Source: Roseiarcus sp963742305
GTDB lineage: Bacteria > Pseudomonadota > Alphaproteobacteria > Rhizobiales > Beijerinckiaceae
Reading direction: 5' to 3'
Assembly: GCA_963742305.1 (NCBI GenBank)
Contig: CAVULN010000001.1
Location: 67,681 to 131,680 of the forward strand
DNA length: 64,000 nt
The translations under genes were made by a program, and so were the position numbers. Of this stretch, positions 53,868-63,435 are shown piece after piece. How positions within the stretch are numbered: the stretch's first letter is position 1; each line of letters opens with the position of its first letter. The notes beneath the pieces are model-generated. The model was not told the DNA's origin, made no database searches, and worked only from the letters and a program-made list of their open reading frames with translations.

Positions 53868-54890
53868 GTGACCCATCCCTTTCTCATCAAGGAAATCGCG
53901 CTTCAGGCGGGCCTCAGCGAGGCGACGGTCGATCGCGTGCTCAACAGGCGCGGCGGCGTCCGCAGGCATACCGCCGAGCGCGTCAGGCAGGCGATCCGCG
54001 AACTTCAAAGGCAGACCGAGCAGGCGGGGCTCACGGGCCGCAAGTTTGTCGTGGACGTGGTCATGCAGGCGCCGGACCGGTTCTCCGAGGCGATGCGGAC
54101 GGCGCTCGAGGATGAGATGCCGGCGCTGCGGCCGGCGGTCTTCCGCGCCCGCTATCATTTCAGCGAGGTCGTGCGCCTTGCCGATCTCGCGGCGCTTGTC
54201 GACCGCATCGCGGCGCGGGGAACCCATGGCCTCTTTCTCAAGGCGCCCGACGAGCCCGTAATCGCTTCCGCGATCGAGCGCGTCGTCGCCCGCGAAATCC
54301 CGGTCGTCACGCTTGTCACTGACGTGGCGAACTGCCGCCGCGCCGCTTATGTCGGCATGGACAACCGCGCCGCCGGCGAGACGGCGGCCTACCTGGTCGG
54401 CGAGTGGCTTGGGGGCGCCAGGGCCAAGATCCTGGCGACGCTGAGCAGCAACCGGTTCCGCGGCGAGGAGGAGCGCGAGATCGGATTCCGTCGGGCGCTT
54501 CGGACACGCTACCCCAATCTCGGCATTGTCGAGGCGAGCGAGGGTCTCGGCATCGACCAGCCGACCGGCGCGCTCGTGCGCAAGGCGCTCGCCGCCAATC
54601 CCGACATCGCCGGCGCCTATTCGATCGGTGGGGGAAATCGCGCCGTTGTCGAGGCGTTCCGCGCGGCGGGACGGACGTGCCGGGTGTTCGTCGGCCACGA
54701 TCTCGACGCCGACAACCTTGCGCTTCTGCGCGAGCGGACAATCTCAGCGGTGCTGCACCATGACCTCCGAGCCGACATGCGCTCCGCCTGCCGCGTGGTG
54801 ATGCAGGCGCATCGCGTGCTGCCGGCGAGCGCGCCGCCGCCGCCCTCCCAGGTCCAGATCATCACGCCCTTCAACCTGCCTGGCGCTTAG
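53868..54890 (+). CDS. LacI family transcriptional regulator
   Basis: 340 residues from a GTG start. N-terminal LacI helix-turn-helix (IKEIALQAGLSEATVDRVLNRRGGVRRHTAERVRQAI) followed by a periplasmic-binding-protein-like sensor domain (VGMDNRAAGETAAYLVGEWLGG, SIGGGNRAVVEAFRAAG, VFVGHDLDADNLALL). It should bind a sugar-like ligand and repress adjacent genes. The divergent PhyH-family oxygenase gene is the natural candidate target. Its 3' end overlaps the convergent reductase gene by 4 bp. Confidence 0.9.
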   Translation: MTHPFLIKEIALQAGLSEATVDRVLNRRGGVRRHTAERVRQAIRELQRQTEQAGLTGRKFVVDVVMQAPDRFSEAMRTALEDEMPALRPAVFRARYHFSEVVRLADLAALVDRIAARGTHGLFLKAPDEPVIASAIERVVAREIPVVTLVTDVANCRRAAYVGMDNRAAGETAAYLVGEWLGGARAKILATLSSNRFRGEEEREIGFRRALRTRYPNLGIVEASEGLGIDQPTGALVRKALAANPDIAGAYSIGGGNRAVVEAFRAAGRTCRVFVGHDLDADNLALLRERTISAVLHHDLRADMRSACRVVMQAHRVLPASAPPPPSQVQIITPFNLPGA

Positions 54891-55471
54891 TTCGGCGAAG
54901 GGCGCGGCTCAAGGCGCGCCCACCGCCGCCAGATCGTCATGTTCACGCCATGCAAGGGGTCCAGCGGAATTGTCTTGCTCAAGGCAAGGCCGTTCTGTTC
55001 GAGCACGGTCGCCGCCGGCACGCCCGCGCCGCAGGCGGAGAAGACCGAGCGCCCGCCGGGAAGCTTCACTCCTTGCGCGCGCGAAAGATGAAACCCGTCA
55101 AAGCCGATCGCAAGGAAGAGATCGAACACCACCTGGCCGCCGCCGACGGCGACGGCCCCGCCCGTCGGCAGGAGCCGCGCCGCCACTTCTTCCCAGGTCG
55201 TGCGCCGCGGGTCCCACCACCAGCTGTCCGGGCGGCTCTCGAGCCCCGCCGCCTCGCGCGATACGACAAGACGCAAGGTCCCATGAATGTTCGGCTCGAG
55301 TTCGTGGCTGCGGCGCGCGAACACCACGAGGTCCGCAAGCTCCTGCGCGCGCTGGTAAAGCTGCCAGTCCTTGTCGTTGCGCAGCGAAGGCGGCGTCAGG
55401 CCGTCGGCGCCGGCGATTCTGTCGTCGTCGGAGACGATGGCGTAACCGGTGATGTCGGCTTTCCCGGGCAT
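54887..55471 (-). CDS. RibD C-terminal/dihydrofolate-reductase-fold protein
   Basis: 194 residues. The fold is suggested by ITGYAIVSDDDRIAG at the start, LADLVVFARRSHELEPN in the middle and the nucleotide-binding segment TGGAVAVGGGQVVFDLFL. These proteins are NADPH-dependent reductases related to RibD and often of unknown substrate. The end DPLHGVNMTIWRRW is family-specific. It converges with the LacI-type gene (4-bp overlap). Confidence 0.7.
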   Translation of the reverse strand: MPGKADITGYAIVSDDDRIAGADGLTPPSLRNDKDWQLYQRAQELADLVVFARRSHELEPNIHGTLRLVVSREAAGLESRPDSWWWDPRRTTWEEVAARLLPTGGAVAVGGGQVVFDLFLAIGFDGFHLSRAQGVKLPGGRSVFSACGAGVPAATVLEQNGLALSKTIPLDPLHGVNMTIWRRWARLEPRPSPN

Positions 55472-55618
55472 GGCGAATGAGCTCCCGCGCGGGAGGTTAG
55501 CGAAAGCGGATGGCGTTCGCCAGCGCGGGGCCGCCCTCGGCTCGCGTTCGTCGCTCCGGCGCGCCCTGATCCAAACGACGCTGTCTCACGAGACGCCCGT
55601 CGTACGCTCCGCTCCCGG

Positions 55619-56113
55619 TCAGTCCCCGGCGAGCGCCTGGGCTTCCTTGAGCTCGGCCTCCGCGATCGGGATCATCTTGACCGCCAGGGCGTGGAGCTTC
55701 TCATTCTCGCCCCACAGCATGTAGTCGGCATAGAGAGTGAGAGCGTTCGAGTGGTTTTCGCCCTGGTCGGCGACATAGGCCCTGTCGAAGTCGGCGCCGG
55801 ACTTGCCCCGCAGCGCCCGAAGACGCGCCTGATGATCCTGGTCGAGCGCCGCTGGAACGAGCGCGCCGGATCCCTTGGCCGCGGCCACGAGCTCGGCTTG
55901 CGCCTTCCCGTGCTCATCGACCATCCGGCGCGCGAAGGCCTTGAGCTGAGGGCCGCGGGTCCGTTCGAGCGCCAGCCGCAACTCCGCGGTCGCGAACAGA
56001 TTGCTGTTCGAGGCCCTGGTCACGAAGTCGAGTTCGGCGCTGAAGTCCGCGGCCCATGCCGGCGCGACTGACAAGAGAAGCCCGACAACGCCAGCGCGAA
56101 CCGTCAGCGCCAT
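55619..56113 (-). CDS. DUF4142 family exported protein
   Basis: 164 residues with a signal peptide (ALTVRAGVVGLLLSVAPAWAA). The helical DUF4142 domain shows ELDFVTRASNSNLFATAELRLALERT, FARRMVDEHGKAQAEL and the end HALAVKMIPIAEAELKEAQAL. These ferritin-like four-helix periplasmic proteins have no firm function. Stand-alone gene. The 140 bp between it and the reductase-fold gene show no feature. Confidence 0.8.
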   Translation of the reverse strand: MALTVRAGVVGLLLSVAPAWAADFSAELDFVTRASNSNLFATAELRLALERTRGPQLKAFARRMVDEHGKAQAELVAAAKGSGALVPAALDQDHQARLRALRGKSGADFDRAYVADQGENHSNALTLYADYMLWGENEKLHALAVKMIPIAEAELKEAQALAGD

Positions 56114-56237
56114 GCTCTTTCCTCCCGGGTCTTGCGCCGGGTGAAGCGCTAACGCGATGCCGGCCGCCCTCTCAGCGTAGGCGTGAACCCGCGCTGATGC
56201 AAAGCCGTTTCATCCCGTTACCCTGGCGCTCAGCCTC

Positions 56238-56639
56238 TCACGCCGACAGCCGGTCGAGCGACCGCTGCATCGCCGCCATTCCCGCGTCGATCGCCTGCCT
56301 GAGATAGCCGCCGATGTCGTCGGGCAGGAAATCGGCGGTCCAGACGACCGACGTCGAGCCGTCGGCGAGCTCGGACACCTCGAGCGCGCCGTTGTAGTGC
56401 CGGGCGCGGCCGCCCTCGTGCGTCCAGACGAGACGCCGCGCCTCATCGTCGACGGCGACGATCGGTTCGCGCAGCGTGACGCCGTTGACGAAGGTCACGA
56501 CGCGCGCGCCCGGCTCGAGCTTCGTGTCAGTGACGAAGCCGGGGACGAGGCGCGTGTGCAGCGCGCCGATGTCGCGGACCGCCGCCCAGACCTCGCTCGA
56601 TCTTGCGCGCGTCCTGATTTCGGATCGGATGGTCGCCAT
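56238..56639 (-). CDS. SRPBCC (START-like) family protein
   Basis: 133 residues. The helix-grip fold of the polyketide cyclase/START-like group is seen in SSEVWAAVRDIGALHTRLVPG, ARVVTFVNGVTLREPIVAVDDEARRLVWTHEGG and the C-terminal helix DIGGYLRQAIDAGMAAMQRSLDRL. It would bind a small hydrophobic ligand. Its start is 3 bp from the VOC-protein stop, so the two form an operon. Confidence 0.8.
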   Translation of the reverse strand: MATIRSEIRTRARSSEVWAAVRDIGALHTRLVPGFVTDTKLEPGARVVTFVNGVTLREPIVAVDDEARRLVWTHEGGRARHYNGALEVSELADGSTSVVWTADFLPDDIGGYLRQAIDAGMAAMQRSLDRLSA

Positions 56640-56642
56640 CGG

Positions 56643-57017
56643 TCATTTCCCGCCATGATAGGCTTCGAGCCGATAGCCTTCGGGGTCATGGACGAAGGCC
56701 GCGTAATAGTGCGGACCGTAGTCCTTGCGCAGTCCGGGCTTGCCGTTGTCGCGCCCGCCATGCGCCATCGCCGCCGCGTGAAACGCCGAGACGCTCTCCT
56801 GGCTCGGCGCGGCGAAGCAGAAATGGAGCCCGGACTTCGGGTCGTCGGGAACCGGATGCTCGGCCTTGAGGATCCAGAAGCGGGGGGTCTCCTTGCCGTA
56901 GCCGAGCGAGGTCTCGTCGGCGCTGAGACAGGTCAGTCCGAGCGGCTTCAGCGCCGCGTCGTAAAACGCCTTCGCCTTGGCAACGTCGCGAACGCCGATC
57001 GACACGTGATCAAACAT
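56643..57017 (-). CDS. VOC family (glyoxalase-like) protein
   Basis: 124 residues from the ATG complementary to 57015-57017. The glyoxalase/bleomycin-resistance fold shows MFDHVSIGVRDVAKAKAFYDAAL at the start, SGLHFCFAAPSQESVSAFHAAAMAHGG in the middle and YYAAFVHDPEGYRLEAYHGG at the end, with His and Glu as metal ligands. Substrate unknown. First gene of an operon with the SRPBCC gene. It diverges from the AraC-type gene. Confidence 0.85.
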   Translation of the reverse strand: MFDHVSIGVRDVAKAKAFYDAALKPLGLTCLSADETSLGYGKETPRFWILKAEHPVPDDPKSGLHFCFAAPSQESVSAFHAAAMAHGGRDNGKPGLRKDYGPHYYAAFVHDPEGYRLEAYHGGK

Positions 57018-57134
57018 GACGGGTCTCTCCTTTGCGGGCGGACGGCGCGCGGAATGAGCCCGCCGTCCCTCTGGCGATGACCCTAGCGTCAGCCGGCGTT
57101 TCGCGGCTTGGGAAAAATTGCTATTCTTCCGGTC

Positions 57135-58029
57135 ATGCAGCGCGGACTCCAATCGGCGGGCAAGCGCGCGGCGACGTCGCCGGACGAAGGGCTCGCCAAG
57201 CGAACGCTCGCGGCCGGCGAGGGGTGGAGCTTGCACGAGGTCGTCTGCCGCGTCGGGCCCGTCCGATCGGCTCTTCGAGGAGCGGCACGAAGGGTTCAGC
57301 GTCTCGGCCGTCATTGAAGGCAGCTTCACCTATCGTTCGGACGCCGGACAGGGCTTGCTCTATCCCGGCGCGTTGCTGCTCGGAAACGATGGCTGGTGCT
57401 TCGAATGCGGTCACGCGCATGGGGTTGGCGACCGCTGCATTTCGCTGAATGTGCGTGAGGAGCTGTTCGGCGAGATCGCGGCGTCCGCGGCCTCGACCAG
57501 CCGCTTTCGCTTTTCGGCGCCGAGCCTGCCGCCTTCGCCGAAAGCCCTGCCGGTCGTGGCGTGGATGGAAGCGCTGTCCTCGACCGGGTCTTCGCCTCGC
57601 CGCGAAGACCTGGCGTGTGAAGACCTGGCGTTGCGGCTCATCGAGCGCGTGATCGCGGCGCTGGCAGGCGATCGGCGCCTCCCGGCCGCGCCCACCGAAC
57701 GCGAGGCGAGACGGGTGGTCGAGGCGGTCCGATTCGTCGAGGCCGAACCGGCGCGGCCGATTAACCTCGGGCGGATGGCGGCGGTCGCGGGGATGAGCAA
57801 GTACCACTTTCTGCGCGTCTTCCGCCGGCTGACGGGCATGACGCCCCACCAATATCTCATCAGCGCCCGGCTGCGCCGCGCCGCGCTCGCGCTTGCCTCT
57901 TCCCGTGAGCCGGTGATCGCCGTGGCCCTCGACGCCGGCTTCGGCGACCTTTCCACGTTCAACAAGACCTTTCGCGCCGCATTCGGCCTGACGCCGACCC
58001 AATATCGCTCCTCGCGGCCTGCCGCCTGA
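57135..58029 (+). CDS. AraC family transcriptional regulator (one frameshift)
   Basis: About 297 residues after dropping one G near 57261. The N-terminal part (MQRGLQSAGKRAATSPDEGLAKRTL...VGP) is joined to SDRLFEERHEGFSVSAVIEGSFTYR in the next frame. It has a cupin-like sensor domain (QGLLYPGALLLGNDGWCFECGHAHG). The C-terminal double helix-turn-helix is complete (INLGRMAAVAGMSKYHFLRVFRRLTGMTPHQYLISARLRRA, FNKTFRAAFGLTPTQYR). The divergent VOC-SRPBCC pair is a likely target. Confidence 0.85.
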
Positions 58030-58058
58030 CGGCGGTATTGTCTCCCACCCTCGCCGAG

Positions 58059-58160
58059 TTAGACCGTCGCCGCGCGGGTGCTTGCGGTTCGGCGATAGCC
58101 GACGAGGCCGAGAGCGGCGAAGCCCAACAGCATCATCGCCCAAGGCGGTGTCTGGCGTTT
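58059..58160 (-). pseudogene. PEP-CTERM-like C-terminal remnant
   Basis: Read leftwards this codes for TPPWAMMLLGFAALGLVGYRRTASTRAATV and a stop. That has the shape of a PEP-CTERM sorting tail: a Pro-rich motif, WAMMLLGF-type hydrophobic span, then a short basic end. The frame continues upstream for only about 40 codons without a start or recognisable domain. It looks like the tail of a lost surface protein in the 397-bp gap before comEC. No exosortase gene is in the window. Confidence 0.4.
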
Positions 58161-58426
58161 CGCCAGTATAACACAAAACGTATGTCGTTGCGCTGCCGAC
58201 CCATCCGAAATGCGGGCGCGGAATCGGGGACTAAACGGGGTCGTAACCTGCTGAAAATATTAGGGGGCGCCGGTAAAATTACCGCTAGGCCAGGCGCGCC
58301 GTCGAGGCCGCTCGCCGACACGGCCCTTCAAACTTGGCGAAGCCGGCCCGACGCCAGCGTGTTCTGGGCTCGCCTCCGCCTATCTGCGGCTTTCCCCAAG
58401 GTCAGGCTGGCGTTAGTCTGACCCCG

Positions 58427-60678
58427 ATGGCCCCTGCGCGCACTGGCGTTTTGTCGGCGGCGGCCGGCTTCACCCGCGCCGCTGCGTGGGCGCCGGACTG
58501 GCGCGGCGCGTTCTCGAGCGCGCTCGCGCGCGAGGTCGAGGAGCGGCGCTTCTTCCTGTGGATTCCGGTCGCGGCGATGGGCGGGGTCGCGCTCAATCTG
58601 GCCGCCGACCGCGAGCCCGCCCTGTGGCTGCCGGCGCTGATGACCGCGCTCTTCGCGGCGCTCGCGTGGGTTTCGCGTAGCCGGCCTCTCGCTCTCGGCG
58701 CCTCGCTCGCCATCGCCGCGCTGTTCGCGGGTTTCCTGTCGATGTCGCTGCGCACGGCGCGGGTCGCCGCGCCGGTGCTCGACCGCATCCGCATCGTCTC
58801 GCTGCAGGGCTATGTCGAGGAAGTGGACTTGAGGACGGTCGGCGCGCGCATGGTGATCGGCGTCGACCGGCGCCGACGGCATGCCGCAGGGCAAGGTTCC
58901 GCGCCGGGTCAGGGTGACGACCCGCGCCACGCCCGATGTCGCGGCGGGCGACTACGTCGAACTCAAGGCGCGCCTGCTGCCGCCCTCGCGGGCGGCGCTG
59001 CCGGGCGGATACGATTTTGCCCGCGATGCGTTTTTCGCCGGCGTCGGCGCGGTCGGCTCGGCGCTGGGGCCGATCCGGCTGCTGCCCCCGCCGGGCGATG
59101 CGACTTTCCGCCAGCGCTTCGACGCGGCGATCGATCACGCGCGCAATCGCCTGGCGCTCAGGGTCAACGCGATCATCGGCGGCGACGAAGGCGCGATCGC
59201 AGCGGCGATGGTGACGGGAAAGCGGGACTTTCTCTCCAACGACGCCAAGGACCTGATCCGCGAGGCCGGCATCTTCCACATCATCACGATTTCCGGCGTG
59301 CAGATGACGCTGGTGGCGGGAATCTTCTTTGTCGTCGCTCGCCGCCTCCTCGCGCTGTCGCCGACGCTGGCGCTTCGCTATCCGATCAAGAAATGGGCGG
59401 CTTTGGTCGCCATGGCGGGATCGGTCCTGTACGACCTCGCGACCGGCTCGCGCGTCGGCACCGAGCGGGCTTTGTTCATGACGCTGATCGTGCTCTCCGC
59501 CGTGATCATGGACCGGCGGGCGCTCACCATGCGCAATCTCGCCTTCGCGGTTCTCGCCGTTGTCGCCATCGCGCCGGAGGCGATCCTCGGCGTCAGCTTC
59601 CAGCTGTCGTTCGCGGCCGTCGCCGCGCTGGTGGCGGTCATGGAGTCGCGGATGGCGGCGCTCGACGGGATCCCGATCCGTTTCTGCCGAAGCGGGGCGA
59701 AGCCGCCAAGCGCGGGTTCTTCGGCGCCCATCTCGTCGAGAAGCCGTTCGCGCTTCTCATCGCCACCGCGTTCGCGACCTCGGCCACCGCTTCGTTCATG
59801 GCCTATCACTTCCATGATCTGAGCCCCTATGTGCTGATCGGCAATCCGCTGACGCTGACCGTGATCGAGGTCTTCGCCGTGCCGGGCGCGCTCGCTCGGC
59901 GCCGCGCTCTATCCGCTCGGGCTCGACGGGCCGGTGTGGATCTATGTCGGGGCGGGGATCAAGTTCATCCTCTGGGTCGCGCGCTTCATCGCCGAGGCGC
60001 CGCATTCGACCGTTCATGTGAGGGCGTTCGCGCCTTACGCGCTGCCGTTTCTCGCGCTCGCCGTGATGTGCGCGACCATCTGGCGGACCTGGATGTTCCG
60101 TCTGAGCGCCATTCCGCTCGCGCTCGATCGGGATCGCCGCCGCGACGCACGGGCCGCGCTATGACGTGATCGTCGCGCCGTCCGGCGATCTGGCGGCGGT
60201 GCGCGACGCCGACGGCGCGCTCGAGGTCGTCGGCAAGCGCTTCAACGCCTTCGCCGCCGAGCAATGGCTGACCGCCGACGGCGACGGGCGCGATCCGGCT
60301 CAAGCGCGCGCGTTCGACGCGCCCTGCGACCGGCTCGGCTGCGTCGCCGCCCTGCCGGAAGGCGAATCGCTCTCGATCGTCCTCGATCGCCTCGCGTTCG
60401 ACGAGGATTGCGCGCGGGCCGAGGTCGTGGTCAGCGCGCTCGCCGCGCCCCCGGACTGCAAGGCGAAATTCGTGCTCGACGATCAGGCGCTCGCGCGCTC
60501 GGCGCGGTCGGCCTGACCTGGAGCGAGAGCGGCTTCACGACTCGCGAGCGACCGCAGCCCGCTCGAGAACCGTCCATGGTCGCCGGCGCCGGCGCCCGCG
60601 CGCGACGAGACGGATCGTGCGCCCCGGCCCTGGGCTCTCGCATGGCGCAGACCCAGCCGACGCCGCGGACCAGCCTGA
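58427..60678 (+). pseudogene. comEC: ComEC/Rec2-type DNA uptake channel protein (six frameshifts as read)
   Basis: About 749 residues when four bases are removed (near 58875, 59895, 60130, 60555) and two added (near 59690, 60500). The membrane competence domain is recognisable: GYDFARDAFFAGVGAVG, VTGKRDFLSNDAKDLIREAGIFHIITISGVQMTLVAG and GVSFQLSFAAVAALVA. The C-terminal part (THGPRYDVIVAPSGDLAAVRD..., ending RSPLENRPWSPAP) matches long alphaproteobacterial ComEC. It would carry single-stranded DNA across the inner membrane. Every break is repairable by one base and the residues between are well conserved, so a functional gene misread is as likely as true decay. Confidence 0.75.
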
Positions 60679-60728
60679 CGAGGGGCAATCGCCCTGAATT
60701 CGAGAGACGGCGGATGGAGGAGGCTTTG

Positions 60729-61210
60729 TTGCGACGCAGAACTTTGATCTCGGGGGCGGCGCTCATCGCGACGGCGCCCTTGTCCTCCGGACAGCCACGG
60801 CCGCCGGCGATACCATCGTCGAGCGCTTCGCCAAGACGCTTTCCGCCCACGATCTCGACGCATTCGCGGCCCTGTTCGCCGACGGCTATGTCAATCATCA
60901 GCTAAGCGCCGCCGCTCATCCTCCCGCGGGCGCGCCGGCGAAGACGGCGACGGTCAATTTCTTTGCCGCGCGTCTCAAGGGCCTGCCCGATCTCAAGGTC
61001 ACCATCCAGGCGAGCCTCGCCGAGGGCGACAAGGAGGCGGCGAGCTTTCTCTATGAGGGAACCCAGCAGGGCCCGCTCTACGGCGTCGCGCCGACCGGGA
61101 AACATCTCTCCTTCACCTCGTGCGACATCTTCCGCCTGGCCGACGGCAAGATCGCCGAACATTGGGGCATGGGCGACATCGCCGGGGTGCTGGCGCAGCT
61201 GAAGGGATAG
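60729..61210 (+). CDS. SnoaL-like ester cyclase, exported (one frameshift)
   Basis: About 160 residues after adding one base near 60793. TTG 60729 follows an ideal GGAGGAGG; an ATG at 60714 overlaps that site. The N-terminus is a signal sequence (RRRTLISGAALIATAPLSSG). The SnoaL/NTF2-like domain follows: TIVERFAKTLSAHDLDAFAALFADGYVNHQ, then KTATVNFFAARLKGLPDLKVTIQASLAEGD and DIFRLADGKIAEHWGMGDIAGVLAQL. Substrate unknown. Confidence 0.7.
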
Positions 61211-61218
61211 CTGCGGCC

Positions 61219-61999
61219 TCAGCGATCGGCGCCTTCGCTCGCCGCCAGCGGCTCATCGCGCCCGGAAGCCGGCGGCGTGTGTCTGCAGGCGGCGAGGAAG
61301 AACCCGACCACACGCGCCGCGTGGGCGCCCATCTCGGCGCGGAGCGCGCTCAAGTCCTCGCCGAACAGCGCCCTCACCAGCATCGGCAGGACCACCAGGT
61401 CGAGGAACCGCCGCGCCGTCTCTGGAAGCTTTTCGGCAGCGAAAGCGGGCGAGGCGCCGATGTCGGCGGACGCCGCCCATTCGCCAAACAGGCGGGCGAC
61501 GGCTTCCATTGGACGCGTCCGTCCCATGCTGCTCACGCTTGTCGCGAGGTCTGGAAACCGCCGCGCTTCCGCGACCGCGACCCGGATGAGCCCGATCGTT
61601 TCCGGGCTCAGAAGCCGGGTCAGAATGACCCTGGCGAGGGCCTCGAGGCGCTCCTCGAAGGGCCCCGTCGCCGCAGGACAGGACGTCGAGGTTCGTGTTG
61701 CGGCGCACGAGGCGCGCGATCACCGCCGTGAACAAAGCCTGCTTATTGGGGAAGCGCGCGTAGATCGTCTGCTTTCCGGCCGAGGCCGCCTCCGCGATCT
61801 CCTCGACGCTCGCGCCCTCGAAGCCGCGCTCGAGAAACACGCGGCCCGCCGCGTTCAGGATTCGCTCCTCGACCTCTCCGGCAAGCTCGCGCGGCGGACG
61901 CCCGCAGCGCGGGGCGCGCGTCTGTCCGGGGGCGCTTCGCAATTCCACGGCGGCCGTGCGCCCTCGCCCGAGGCCGCGATCGTTAAAATCGGCGCTCAC
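61219..61999 (-). CDS. TetR family transcriptional regulator (one frameshift)
   Basis: About 259 residues after dropping one base near 61680, where LDVLS joins PAATGPFEERLEALARVILTRLL. The start is a GTG (complement of 61997-61999). The TetR helix-turn-helix is EERILNAAGRVFLERGFEGASVEEIAEAASAGKQTIYARFPNKQALFTAVI. The C-terminal ligand-binding domain has RRFLDLVVLPMLVRALFG. It is divergent from the efflux pump genes and most probably represses them. Confidence 0.82.
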
Positions 62000-62041
62000 G
62001 TCTCTTGATTTAGGTCGGTCCCTGACCAACGTAAAGTGAAC

Positions 62042-62057
62042 GGAACGGTTTCGTTTC
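62042..62057. promoter_or_regulatory. Candidate TetR operator
   Basis: GGAACG-GTTT-CGTTTC has perfect inner AACG/CGTT arms and lies in the 138-bp space between the divergent TetR-type and efflux genes. Assigned by position and symmetry only. Confidence 0.35.
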
Positions 62058-62137
62058 GGAATTGAGGGCGCTCGGGGGGCCGTGAGACGCGGAGAGTTCC
62101 GGCCGTGGCGCGCAGAAATCAAGACCCAGGGCGGCGA

Positions 62138-63435
62138 ATGTACAAGGACGCTCCGGCGTCCGAAACCGAGGAGCCTCGCGCCGGAGGTTCCCTGTCGGCG
62201 AACCCGAAGCGGGATGTCATCGTCCTGGACGCGCCAGCGCCCGCGCGGCGAGCGCCCCGGCGAGCCCGCCGAGAGGAGCCGGGCCGAGCCGGCCAAGCCG
62301 GGAGAGGCGCCGGCGGCGCAGGATGAAAAGGCCGAGCAGGCGCCGCGAAAGGGGTTCCTCCGCCGCCATCCCGTCCTGGCGCCCGTCAGCCTTGTGGCGC
62401 TTCTGATCGCCGGGGTCGCTGGATACCTCTACTGGGATTATACCGCCCATTTCGAAGTCGACCGACGACGCCTTCATCGCCGCCCGCCAGTTCGCGATCG
62501 CGCCCCAGGTCCCGGGCTACGTCACCGCAGTCCCGGTCACCGACAATCAGCATGTCGACAAGGGGCGCGTGATCGCTGAGATCGACCAGCGGGATTATCG
62601 CGCGGCGCTCGATCAGGCCAAGGCGCAAGTGACCGCGGCGCAGGCCGGCGTCGACGACGTCGACGCCCAGATCGCCATGCAGAACGCGCAGATCGCCGCG
62701 AGCAAGGCGCAGGTGGGCCAGGCCAGGGCCAATCTCGAACTCGCCCGCGTGACCTGGGGACGCGACCAGCCGCTGGTCAACAAGGGCTGGGCGCCGGCTC
62801 AGCAGGGCACGACCGACGTCCAGACGATGAAAGCCCAGCAGGCCGCCGTGGACAGCGCCGAAGCCGCGCTCAAGGTGGCCGAGCGGCAGATCGACACGCT
62901 GAAGGCGCAACGCGCTTCCGCTGAGGCGAAGCTCGCAGAGGCCGACGCCCAGCGCGATCAGGCCGCGCTCAACCTCGGCTATACGACGATCGCCGCGGAC
63001 CAGCCCGGCCGGGTCGTCAACCTGAGCGGCGCGGTCGGGCAATACGCGCAAGCGGGGACGGCGCTGAGCATGTTCGTGCCCGACCATATCTGGGTCGTCG
63101 CCAACTTCAAGGAGACCCAGCTCGACCGCATGCGGCCGGGCGAGCCGGTCACGATGGAGATCGACGCCTATCCGGAGCGCGACTTTCACGGCCATATCGC
63201 GAGCGTCCAGCCCGGCTCCGGCCCGGCGTTTTCGCTGCTGCCCCCGGAAAACGCGACCGGCAACTACGTCAAGATCGTCCAGCGGGTGCCGGTCAAGATC
63301 GTCCTCGACAACCCGCCGGCCGATGTCGCGCTGGGTCCGGGCATGTCGGTCGTTCCCACGGTGCGCGTCGACGCCTCGCCCTCGCTCTATGAGAAGCTGA
63401 GCGCGGCCCTCGAGCGATGGCGGAGGCGCGCGTGA
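62138..63435 (+). CDS. emrA: HlyD/EmrA-type membrane fusion protein (two frameshifts)
   Basis: About 431 residues after removing one base near 62250 and one near 62455. Order: Pro/Glu-rich cytoplasmic N-terminus (MYKDAPASETEEPRAGG), one membrane span (HPVLAPVSLVALLIAGVAGYLYW), then the lipoyl half-motif STDDAFIAARQFAIAPQVPGYVTAVPVTDNQHV. A long coiled-coil hairpin (AALDQAKAQVTAAQAGVDD...AALKVAERQIDTLKAQRASAEAKL) and a beta-barrel with ADQPGRVVNLSGAVGQYAQAG follow. It would link an inner-membrane MFS pump to an outer-membrane channel. The stop overlaps the pump gene (GTGA). Confidence 0.85.
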
